Shown: positions 31,868 through 39,959 of the stretch, in pieces
How the letters are laid out: each line of letters opens with the position of its first letter
Position numbering within the stretch: position 1 is the stretch's first letter
Assembly (NCBI GenBank): GCA_003263775.1
Contig: JYJJ01000079.1
Span: 558,001 to 622,000, forward strand
DNA: 64,000 nt
Direction: 5' to 3'
Source: Vibrio maritimus
GTDB lineage: Bacteria > Pseudomonadota > Gammaproteobacteria > Enterobacterales > Vibrionaceae
Translations under genes and position numbers: made by a program
The notes under the pieces: generated by a model
What the model saw: only the letters and a program-made list of their open reading frames with translations
Database searches by the model: none
What the model was told of the DNA's origin: nothing

Positions 31868-33061
31868 TTACAATAGCTCTACCGATTGCTGTGCAATCAC
31901 AAACTCTTCGTTGGTTGGAATAACCATCGCTACAGCATTTAGCATTTCAGATTTCGCGATAACGCCAGCGTTACCAAAGCGAGCATCTTCGTTGCCTTTA
32001 ACATCTTCTTTAAAGCCAAGAAGTTTCAGGTTGTTTAAGATCTCGCGGCGAATTGGCATAGAGTTTTCACCGATACCACCAGTAAAGATGATGCCGTCGA
32101 ATGAATCTAGAGCTGCTAGGTATGATGCAATGTACTTAGATACGCGGTAAGTAAATACTTGGAATGCTAGCGCTGCACCTTCGTGACCCTGCTCCATTGC
32201 CTCTAGAATGCCACGAGCATCGCTCGTTAGACCAGACACACCCAGGAAGCCAGACTCCTTGTTAAGCGCATTGAAGACCTTGTCTTGTGACCAACCTTTC
32301 TTAAGAAGGTACTCGATGATGCCTGGGTCGAGGTCACCACAACGCGTGCCCATCATAAGACCAGATAGTGGCGTAAAGCCCATCGAAGTGTCTACAGACT
32401 CACCATTGTTAATTGCACATACTGATGCGCCGTTACCAAGGTGGACAGAGATGAAGCTTGCTTCTTCTACAGGCTTGTTAATCATCTTCGCTGCTTCACG
32501 GCTCACGAAGTAGTGGCTCGTACCGTGGAAGCCGTAGCGACGGATGCCATAGTCGGTATATAGCTCATTCGCGATAGCGCCAGTGTAGGCACGCTTTGGC
32601 ATAGACTGGTGGAACGCGGTGTCGAATACAGCGAACTGCGGTAGTGACGGGAACGCTTCCATCGCAGCGCGGATGCCAATAGCGCCAGCAGGGTTATGAA
32701 GCGGCGCAAGATCAGCCAGCTTTTCAATTTCAGCCGTCACTTCTTCGTTAATGCGTACAGTTTGTGTGAACTTCTCACCACCGTGAACAATACGGTGACC
32801 GACTGCAACAATGCTCTCTTGCAGACCCAGTTCATCAGTTAGACCTACCAGTTTACCGATAGCAATTTTGTGGTGGCTGTCATCGCCTTCGATTGCGATT
32901 TCAGTTTTTTCACCGTTGAATTTCCAGCTCATACGAGACTCTGGAAGACCGAAACACTCACCGAGACCAGACAGTACAGCTTCACCAGTTTGGGAATCAA
33001 TCACTGCAAACTTTAGCGACGAGCTGCCAGAGTTGATGACAAGAACAAACGAATTCGACAT
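31868..33061 (-). CDS. ackA: Acetate kinase
   Basis: An intact 397-residue protein of usual length. Signatures: VLVINSGSSSLKFAV at the N-terminus, the phosphate loop GFHGTSHYFVS, HLGNGASV, and FTGGIGENS near the C-terminus. It converts acetyl phosphate and ADP to acetate and ATP and also runs in reverse. There is no pta next to it; a terminator follows directly, so it is monocistronic, as for the second ackA copy in some vibrios. An FNR-type box lies about 125 bases upstream. Confidence 0.95.
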   Translation of the reverse strand: MSNSFVLVINSGSSSLKFAVIDSQTGEAVLSGLGECFGLPESRMSWKFNGEKTEIAIEGDDSHHKIAIGKLVGLTDELGLQESIVAVGHRIVHGGEKFTQTVRINEEVTAEIEKLADLAPLHNPAGAIGIRAAMEAFPSLPQFAVFDTAFHQSMPKRAYTGAIANELYTDYGIRRYGFHGTSHYFVSREAAKMINKPVEEASFISVHLGNGASVCAINNGESVDTSMGFTPLSGLMMGTRCGDLDPGIIEYLLKKGWSQDKVFNALNKESGFLGVSGLTSDARGILEAMEQGHEGAALAFQVFTYRVSKYIASYLAALDSFDGIIFTGGIGENSMPIRREILNNLKLLGFKEDVKGNEDARFGNAGVIAKSEMLNAVAMVIPTNEEFVIAQQSVELL

Positions 33062-33185
33062 TGGGGGGTATCCTGTTATTGAGCATGGATGGAAGACGAC
33101 TTCCTAACATTGATTGTTATTATTCAATATTTTTTGAATCATTCAACTTTCTTTTAAGGTTTTGAATGTATCAAAATGATTTTTA

Positions 33186-33199
33186 TTGATAATGATCAA
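33186..33199. promoter_or_regulatory. FNR-type binding site upstream of ackA
   Basis: TTGATAATGATCAA matches the FNR consensus (TTGAT, four bases, ATCAA) perfectly. It is 125 bases before the ackA start on the side expected for its promoter, suggesting oxygen control of acetate metabolism. Confidence 0.6.
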
Positions 33200-33205
33200 A
33201 CTGGG

Positions 33206-33230
33206 ATTTAATTCATGAGTTGAATTAAAT
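33206..33230. repeat. Perfect 10-bp inverted repeat upstream of ackA
   Basis: ATTTAATTCA and TGAATTAAAT, separated by TGAGT, lie 7 bases from the FNR-type box. It could be an operator or cruciform; not T-flanked, so not an obvious terminator. Confidence 0.5.
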
Positions 33231-33284
33231 CGATTGCACCCCTTGATTATAGTAGCCTCGCGGACATGTTGCATATTCATCATA

Positions 33285-33313
33285 CAAAAAAGCCGAGCTT
33301 ACGCTCGGCTTTC
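33285..33313 (-). terminator. Rho-independent terminator of deaD
   Basis: GCCGAGC (33292-33298) and GCTCGGC (33303-33309) with a four-base loop; on the minus strand it runs into a T tract (33291 downward). It is about 30 bases after the deaD stop. Confidence 0.88.
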
Positions 33314-33339
33314 AACTATTTTTGAATACTCAACTTTAA

Positions 33340-35250
33340 TTAAGCTTCGTCACGACGGTTGCCACGTGAGAATGAACGCTCACCACGGTGGCTGCCACGG
33401 TGATCGCCACCACGGTTACGGTCAAAACGACGCTCGCCATCACGACCACGGCCACGACCGCCTTCACGGTTACCGTCACGGTTGCCACGGTAGCCACCGC
33501 CATCACGGTTGCCATCGCGGTTACCACGGTAGCCGCCACCATCGCGACGACCGCCGTCACGACGACCACGAGGCTCACGGAAGTCGTTGAAATCAACCAC
33601 TACTGCACCCGCTTCTTTTTGACGGATACGTAGCTTCTGTAGCTTACCAGCAACATCTGAAGTCATTGCTTTTGGAAGCTGAACGTAAGTTGATTCACGA
33701 TCTAGCTTGATAGCACCGATAGAACCTTTAGTTAGGCCTAGTTCGTTTGCTAGTGCGCCAACGATGTCTTTAACTTGAACGCCTTGCTCGCGACCCACTT
33801 GAAGCTGGTATGTATCCCAGTCTTGAGTGTTGAAGTTACGACCACCATCACGACCACCGTCGCGATCGCGGTTTTCACGACGCTCTTTACGACGCTGCTT
33901 GTCACGCTCGATAGCAGCAATCATTGGGTCTTCACCAATGTAGAACAGTGGACGTTTACCCTGTTGGCGCTTAAGTAGAATTGCCGCTAGTGTTGCTGCG
34001 TCAATCTCTAGAGTTTCTTGTAGCTTCTCAACAAGCTCAGCGAACTTGTCTAGTGACTTATGCTCAGTTTCTTGAGCAAGCTCTTCACCAAGCTTAACTA
34101 GACGAGCTTCTGCAACTTTGTCACGTAGAGGAAGTTGGATTTCTTCCATTGAAGACTTAGTTACGCGCTCGATAGTGCGAAGCATACGGATTTGGTTTGT
34201 GCGAACAAGAAGGATCGCTTTACCTTTACGTCCAGCACGACCAGTACGGCCGATACGGTGGATGTATGACTCAACATCGAATGGGATGTCGTAGTTAAAT
34301 ACGTGTGTAATACGTGGAACGTCTAGGCCACGTGCAACAACGTCAGTCGCCACTAGGATGTCGATAACACCTTGTTTGATGTGATCAACAGTGCGCTCAC
34401 GTAGAGACTGAGGAATGTCACCGTGAAGTGCTGCTGCTTTGAAGCCACGCGCTGATAGCCAGTCTGCAAGACGCTCAGTGTCTTGACGAGTACGTACGAA
34501 TACGATTGACGCGTCAGTTTCTTCTGTTTCTAGAAGACGAGACATTGCTTCGTCTTTTTCTACGCCTTTAACAACCCAGAATTGCTGCTCTACTTTGTCA
34601 ACAGTGTGGTTTTTACCAGCAACGTCGATGTACTCTGGCTCACGCAAGAAACGATCAACGATCTTCTTAAGCATAGGAGGCATAGTTGCAGAGAATAGTA
34701 CGCGCTGTGCAGTTTCTGGAGCGTGCTCCATGATCTCTGTTACGTCATCAACAAAGCCCATGTTTAGCATTTCATCTGCTTCATCAAGAACAAACGTGTG
34801 TACTTCGTCTAGGTGTAGACGGTCACGGTTGATAAGGTCTTGAACACGGCCTGGAGTACCAACAACAATGTGAGCACCAGATTTAAGTGCACGCATTTGA
34901 TCAACGATAGATGCACCACCGTAGATTTCTAGAACTTTAAGACCAGCAACGTTTTTACCAAGGTTCTTAACTTCAGCAGCAACCTGAATCGCAAGTTCAC
35001 GAGTTGGTGCCAGAACAACCGCCTGTGGCTTACGTTGACCAAGATCTAGCTTGTTAAGTAGAGGAAGAGAGAAAGCTGCTGTTTTACCAGTACCGGTTTG
35101 AGCTTTACCTAGCGCGTCTTTACCTTCTAGAAGGTGAGGAATAGCTGCAGCCTGGATAGGAGTAGGAGAAACAAAACCCATTCCGTCAAGAGCAGAAAGG
35201 ATTGCGTCGTTCAGCGCTAAATCGCTAAACTGGATAGTAGAATCTGTCAT
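33340..35250 (-). CDS. deaD: ATP-dependent RNA helicase DeaD (CsdA)
   Basis: An intact 636-residue DEAD-box helicase. Motifs: Q motif region (FVSPTPIQAAAIP), AQTGTGKT (I), PTRELA (Ia), DEAD (II), SAT (III), HRIGRTGRAGRKG (VI). After the core comes a DbpA-type RNA-binding domain (about 480-555) and a long Arg/Gly/Asp-rich tail (RRDGGRRDGGGYRGNRDG-like repeats). It unwinds RNA in ribosome assembly and cold adaptation. The very repetitive tail also yields spurious open frames on both strands. Divergent from rnb with a 433-base gap. Confidence 0.96.
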   Translation of the reverse strand: MTDSTIQFSDLALNDAILSALDGMGFVSPTPIQAAAIPHLLEGKDALGKAQTGTGKTAAFSLPLLNKLDLGQRKPQAVVLAPTRELAIQVAAEVKNLGKNVAGLKVLEIYGGASIVDQMRALKSGAHIVVGTPGRVQDLINRDRLHLDEVHTFVLDEADEMLNMGFVDDVTEIMEHAPETAQRVLFSATMPPMLKKIVDRFLREPEYIDVAGKNHTVDKVEQQFWVVKGVEKDEAMSRLLETEETDASIVFVRTRQDTERLADWLSARGFKAAALHGDIPQSLRERTVDHIKQGVIDILVATDVVARGLDVPRITHVFNYDIPFDVESYIHRIGRTGRAGRKGKAILLVRTNQIRMLRTIERVTKSSMEEIQLPLRDKVAEARLVKLGEELAQETEHKSLDKFAELVEKLQETLEIDAATLAAILLKRQQGKRPLFYIGEDPMIAAIERDKQRRKERRENRDRDGGRDGGRNFNTQDWDTYQLQVGREQGVQVKDIVGALANELGLTKGSIGAIKLDRESTYVQLPKAMTSDVAGKLQKLRIRQKEAGAVVVDFNDFREPRGRRDGGRRDGGGYRGNRDGNRDGGGYRGNRDGNREGGRGRGRDGERRFDRNRGGDHRGSHRGERSFSRGNRRDEA

Positions 35251-35683
35251 TGGGATCCCATTCTTAGATTAATAACTAGGTCCCACGAGCTCTACCAATT
35301 CCAAACTGATCCAGATTGTCTCTAAAAACAATCGATTAAGAGCTGATTCCATTCAGATGCGGATAAGTAACAAATCGCATCAAGCCGCTAGGGACGTAAA
35401 CAAGGAGGCGGATTATTCCCTAAAAGCACAAAAAAAGCCAGAAAAAATTGAAATACATCACAATTTTCTCCTCTCTAGCAAAAATCTGTATAAAGCATAG
35501 TCAAATTGACACATTTATAGTCTACAAACTAGGCGCATTGGGGTTTGCATCAAGACAAGCTCACCTACACTCTACACCATTGAATCGTCGAATTGCCGCA
35601 ACTTGTATGTGACGCCATTCCTTTCCAATGATAGAATCCAGCGCAATATTCGCTTCTCTTAAGCAAAGGTTTACAGACACTAC
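35251..35683. other. Divergent deaD/rnb intergenic region with long leader
   Basis: 433 bases without a gene, holding promoters for both directions. A weak hairpin at 35444-35467 (AAAATTG/CAATTTT) is followed by T on the minus strand and lies in the deaD leader. Long, structured deaD leaders are known in E. coli and link expression to cold and autoregulation; here this is by analogy. Confidence 0.5.
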
Positions 35684-37694
35684 ATGTTCCAAGACAATCC
35701 GTTACTCGCTCAACTTAAGCAGCAAATTCAAGAAAACCTTCCTAAAAAGGAAGGCACTATTAAAGCGACTGAGAAAGGCTTTGGTTTCCTCGAAGTCGAC
35801 GCAAAGAACAGCTTCTTTATCCCACCTCCATACATGAAGAAATGTATGCACGGTGACAAAGTCGTTGCGATTATTCGTACGGAAAAAGAGCGTGAAGTGG
35901 CTGAGCCTCAAGAACTAGTTGAACAAGCAGTTACGCGCTTTATTGGTCGCGTTAAGCTATTTAAAGGCAAACTGAACGTTACGCCTGATCATCCACAGCT
36001 TAAAAAGCTAACGCTAAAGGCGAAAACGACCAAAGGTCTTAAGTCTGATGATTTAAAAGAAGGTGACTGGGTTGTAGCTCAGTTGATTCGCCACCCTCTT
36101 AAGGGTGACAACGGCTTCTTTGCAGAAATCACCGAGAAAATCACTGACGCAGACGACAAGATCGCACCATGTGGGTAACACTGGCTCAAAATGATTTGCC
36201 TAATACCGAGCCAGAAGGCCTTGAACAATGGGACATCAAAGATGACGCAGCGCTTGAGCGCGTTGATCTCACTGAGATGCCGTTTGTCACTATCGATGGT
36301 GAATCGACCAAAGACATGGACGATGCACTCTACGTTAAGAAAAACGATAACGGCCAATTTGAACTAACCATCGCTATCGCAGATCCAACAGCTTACATCA
36401 CTCCAGAAGATAATATGGATAAAGTGGCTCGCGAGCGTGGCTTTACTATCTATCTTCCAGGTCGCAACATCCCAATGTTGCACGTGATTTGGCTGATGAA
36501 CTGTGTTCATTGATTGAAAACGAAGTACGTCCTGCGATTTGCTGCCAAGTTACCGTTGACGCTGACGGCGTGATTGGTGATGACATTCGCTTCTTCGCTG
36601 CCAACATTAAATCACACGCCCGCCTCGCTTATGACCATGTGTCTGACTGGCTAGAAAACGGCAGTAGTGACAAATGGCAGCCTTCTCAAGAAATTGCTAC
36701 CGTTGTACGTGAGCTAAGCGAATTTGCACAAGCGCGTGCAACTTGGCGCGAAACACACGCTGTTGTATTCCCAGACCGTCCAGATTATCGCTTCGAACTT
36801 AGCGAAGATAACGATGTAGTGGCAATCCATGCTGACATGCGTCGTACAGCGAACCGCTTGGTTGAAGAGTCAATGATCACTGCGAACATCTGTGCCGGCC
36901 GCGCGTTAAGCAAAGCGTTTGGTTACGGTGTCTTTAATACCCACCTTGGCTTTAAAGCTGAGAAGCTAAAAGACGTAGTTGAGCTAGTAAACCAAGACAA
37001 AGAAGAAGCTGTATACACTGCAGAATCTCTGTCAACACTGGAAGGTTTTGCAGCACTGCGCCGTGACCTAGGCGCGCTTGAATCTAGCTACCTAGATAAC
37101 CGCATTCGCAAGTACCAAGCGTACAGCGAAATCAGCAATCAGCCTGATGCTCACTTCGCAATGGGTCTAGATGTTTATGCAACATGGACATCGCCTATTC
37201 GTAAATACGGCGACATGGTTAACCACCGTCTCCTTAAGGCGCTTATTCTTGGCAATGAGCCAATACAAAAGCCAGATGACGAACTGGGCGAAGAACTCGC
37301 TATCCACCGCAAGCATCACAAGATTGCTGAGCGTACCGTTGGTGACTGGTTGTATGCTCGTACGCTAAAGAATGAACCGAAAGCCGGTACTGAGTTTACT
37401 GCAGAAATCTTCGATATTAACCGTGCAGGTATGCGTGCTCGCCTTCTTGAAAACGGCGCTGGCGTGTTTATTCCAAACCCGCTAATCGTTGCAAACAAAG
37501 AACGCATCGAAAGCAACAATGAAACAGGCACAGTTGCTATCGACAAAGAAGTGGTTTACCGCTTGGGCGATACTCTGAAGGTCGTATTGGCTGACGTAAA
37601 CCAAGAAACGCGTAGCCTTGTTGCTAAGCCTGTAGAAGTGTTTGCTGAAGCGCCTATCGAAGCAAAAGCGGACGCGGAAGAAACGCAAAAGTAA
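35684..37694 (+). CDS. rnb: Exoribonuclease II, two apparent frameshifts
   Basis: Repaired, about 670 residues, close to the family length (644 in E. coli). Cold-shock-like domains at the N-terminus (GFGFLEVDAKNSFFIPPPYM) are followed by the RNB catalytic domain (TIDGESTKDMDDALYV with the metal-binding Asp cluster) and an S1 domain at the C-terminus. It degrades single-stranded RNA 3' to 5'. Breaks: about 36170 (PWWVTL expected, one G lost) and about 36481 (MLPRDLADELCSL expected, one C lost). Loss of a housekeeping gene at two sites is the strongest sign that these indels are sequencing errors. Confidence 0.95.
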
Positions 37695-37735
37695 TTTCGT
37701 AAAATTACACGTTTAAAAGTAAGTACTTAAACGTA

Positions 37736-37765
37736 AAAATGGGAGCCAAAGGCTCCCATTTTTTA
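37736..37765 (+). terminator. Bidirectional terminator between rnb and the DUF3024-like gene
   Basis: AAAATGGGAGCC and GGCTCCCATTTT form a 12-bp stem with an AAA loop and T tract. The A run on the other side would serve the convergent DUF3024-like gene. Confidence 0.92.
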
Positions 37766-37794
37766 TATCTGTTTAAGTAGCTATCTTCGCCCTT

Positions 37795-38142
37795 TCACCA
37801 AAAATACGCTTTCGGATCTTTTTCAATCTCACGCATTACCGCGGTTAAATCAGAGCTCTTTCCAAGAAACGGATAAGGTATCCACGCTTCACCATCTTGC
37901 TCATCGGGTACATAAACCAGCCATTGATTGTCATTGGCATCCAGTTCAACTTTGGCCACTGCACTGGTGTAACTGGAAGACTTTGAGTCGAGTAAATAGT
38001 GCGCTTTAGAGAACAGCACGCCATGTTCAAGCATTTCAAACAAGGACTTACCAAGCTCCACGGGCATACTGCGGTTTCGGTTACTACAAACAATTTCTGC
38101 GCACCGCTCCAGGCGGCACTGCGACATTTGAATTAACGTCAT
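37795..38142 (-). CDS. DUF3024-like protein
   Basis: A 115-residue soluble protein, starting at ATG 38142 after AAGGG. The spacing of RLERCAEIVCSNRNRSMP, KVELDANDNQWLVYV and the C-terminal LTAVMREIEKDPKAYFW fits the DUF3024 family common in vibrios and other gammaproteobacteria. Function unknown. In-frame codons further upstream (to 38250) are AT-rich and lack a ribosome site. Confidence 0.6.
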   Translation of the reverse strand: MTLIQMSQCRLERCAEIVCSNRNRSMPVELGKSLFEMLEHGVLFSKAHYLLDSKSSSYTSAVAKVELDANDNQWLVYVPDEQDGEAWIPYPFLGKSSDLTAVMREIEKDPKAYFW

Positions 38143-38254
38143 ACACCCTTCCTCTCGATAGATATCTTTAATATAACTGCTTTTTGACGACTTTGTTAGC
38201 GTTGCATAGCGCAAATAGATGCAATTGAGAGCTAACCCCAAAGCAGGCAAAGCT

Positions 38255-38288
38255 AATTCACAAAAGTGTCACACTAACGAAATATGAT
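38255..38288 (+). promoter_or_regulatory. Putative Pho box and -10 of the pstS-like gene
   Basis: AATTCAC-AAAA-GTGTCAC (38255-38272) matches 10 of 14 half-site positions of the PhoB box, and a TATGAT -10 (38283-38288) follows after 10 bases, the spacing of PhoB-activated promoters. The gene start is at 38321. Confidence 0.45.
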
Positions 38289-38320
38289 GTGGCAAATTCT
38301 TACTTTATTTGGAGTTATCT

Positions 38321-39133
38321 ATGCTTCGCATTGCGCTAGCCACCCTACTCTCTATTACCAGCATTGCTCATGTTCAAGCAGAAGAAGTCAACGTATCCGG
38401 TTCGACCTCTGTTGCTCGTGTGATGGACGTATTAGCAGAACAATACAACAACCAAAACTCAGATACATTCGTGGCAGTGCAAGGGATTGGCTCTACCGCG
38501 GGCATCACTTTGTTAGAAAAAGGCGCCACTGATATCGGCATGAGCAGCCGCTTCCTAACCGTTCAAGAAAACAGCGAATCTCTTGAGGTATTCCCAATTG
38601 CTTATGATGGTCTAGCGGTGGTTGTAAACTTAGCTAACCCCGTGCAAAACGTCAGCCGAGAGCAACTGTTTGATATCTACAAAGGCAAAATCACTAACTG
38701 GAAACAGATTGGTGGTCCTGACCAAAAAATTGCCGTCGTCACTCGAGAAGCCTCTTCGGGCACACGCGCAAGTTTTGAAAGCCTGCTTGGCCTAACACGC
38801 GTCATTAACGACAGAACCGTTTCAGACATCAACCCTACCAACCTAGTCGTTAACAGCAACAGCATGGTTAAAACTATCGTGAACCACAACCCACACGCGA
38901 TTGGCTTTATCTCAGAAGGTTCTGTGGACCGCTCGATTAAAGCCATTACGTTCGAGGGCGTCGAAGCTAACACCAAGAATATCTCAGAAGGTACGTACAA
39001 ATTGGCTCGTCCGTTCCTGCTGCTTCATAAGAAAGACGACATCGATGACGATGCTGACAAATTCATTAACTACGTCCTTTCAAAAGAAGGCCAGTTATTG
39101 ATTGAAGAGTATGGTTATACACCAGTGAAATAA
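38321..39133 (+). CDS. PstS-family phosphate-binding periplasmic protein
   Basis: A 270-residue protein with a Sec signal peptide (cleavage probably after HVQA). The start VNVSGSTSVARVMD and the motif REASSGTRASFESL are characteristic of the PstS phosphate-binding clan. I chose ATG 38321, behind TTTGGAG. No pstCAB genes are adjacent, so it is a solitary binding protein, serving a distant Pst transporter or another role. A possible Pho box lies upstream. Confidence 0.85.
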   Translation: MLRIALATLLSITSIAHVQAEEVNVSGSTSVARVMDVLAEQYNNQNSDTFVAVQGIGSTAGITLLEKGATDIGMSSRFLTVQENSESLEVFPIAYDGLAVVVNLANPVQNVSREQLFDIYKGKITNWKQIGGPDQKIAVVTREASSGTRASFESLLGLTRVINDRTVSDINPTNLVVNSNSMVKTIVNHNPHAIGFISEGSVDRSIKAITFEGVEANTKNISEGTYKLARPFLLLHKKDDIDDDADKFINYVLSKEGQLLIEEYGYTPVK

Positions 39134-39152
39134 TTGATTTCATTGTTCATTT

Positions 39153-39177
39153 AAGGAGAGCATTGCTCTCCTTTTTT
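39153..39177 (+). terminator. Rho-independent terminator of the pstS-like gene
   Basis: AAGGAGAGC and GCTCTCCTT with a 3-base loop, followed by a T tract, 20 bases after the stop. Confidence 0.92.
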
Positions 39178-39289
39178 ATTTATCAGATTGTGACAAAACC
39201 TTTGATTCCATTGATAGCGCTTTTCGATATATTAGAACTACTGCTAAGGTGTAATCACTTGTTTAGACATCCTCACACAGGAGCATTCA

Positions 39290-39610
39290 ATGATAGTAAC
39301 AACAACTCAAACGGTTGAAGGCAAAAGAATAGTCAGCTACAAAGGCGTTATCGCAGGTGAAGCCATTCTCGGAGCCAATGTATTTAAAGACATGTTTGCG
39401 GGACTGCGTGATATTGTGGGTGGCCGCTCTGGTACCTACGAACGCGAGCTTCAACGTGCACGTGAAATTGCCTTGAAAGAGCTTGAACAAAAAGCGAGTG
39501 ATATTGGTGCTAATGCAGTCGTTGGGGTGGATTTGGATTACGAAGTACTTGGAACTGGAAATGGAATGTTGATGGTGTCTGCTAGTGGAACCGCGGTCGT
39601 TGTCGACTAA
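39290..39610 (+). CDS. YbjQ/UPF0145 family protein
   Basis: A 106-residue protein. TTTQTVEGKRIVSYKGVIAGEAILGAN and GANAVVGVDLDYEV are the defining YbjQ motifs. The fold is a pentamer-type heavy-metal-binding-like domain; cellular role not established. It has its own AGGAG ribosome site and a downstream hairpin. Confidence 0.9.
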   Translation: MIVTTTQTVEGKRIVSYKGVIAGEAILGANVFKDMFAGLRDIVGGRSGTYERELQRAREIALKELEQKASDIGANAVVGVDLDYEVLGTGNGMLMVSASGTAVVVD

Positions 39611-39624
39611 TTTTCCTCGAGTTT

Positions 39625-39647
39625 AGAGGGGGTTGCTTTCCCCCTCT
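39625..39647 (+). terminator. Hairpin terminator downstream of ybjQ-like gene
   Basis: AGAGGGGG and CCCCCTCT form an 8-bp stem, 14 bases after the stop. There is no real T tract, so efficiency is uncertain. Confidence 0.6.
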
Positions 39648-39959
39648 GCTACTTCTGATAATTGAGTTGCATGACATCACATTACTGAAAACAAACCTAA
39701 TCTACGTCACAATTACCCACTAGAAATCTTTTTAGCACCTACCTCATTGCCACCCAAACAAAGTGTGATTCCGTGATAACAATGGTTACCAAAACTGTAA
39801 GTTAGTTACGAATATAGTCCTACGCAAAGTGACAAAGTGTTGATTTATTAACCAGTACGCCCTTTGCATCCTCCTTAACTTCCCAACCCAAGTGATGAGT
39901 GCAGAACGCAAGCGGGTTCATATTATTGTTGGGCAAAATTGCCCTTTTAAAACAAAAAT
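39648..39959. other. Upstream region of the pullulanase gene
   Basis: Just over 300 bases without a gene. It should carry the pullulanase promoter. Weak GGAGGATG-type sequence (read on the minus strand near 39870) faintly recalls a MalT box, but I do not find a convincing array. A small GC hairpin followed by TTTT stands just before the start codon (39931-39948). Confidence 0.4.

Noticed and set aside
33340..33600. CRISPR-like repeats
   Set aside because: The regular short repeats are in-frame codons for Arg/Gly/Asp in DeaD; spacing and spacer structure do not fit a CRISPR array.
33388..33633. Open frames rich in Thr/Val/His opposite the deaD 3' end
   Set aside because: They are shadows of the RGG-repeat tail of DeaD, with no ribosome site or family likeness.
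35684..37694. Programmed frameshifting in rnb
   Set aside because: No slippery heptamer; two separate one-base losses in conserved motifs fit sequencing error, and many other genes show the same pattern.
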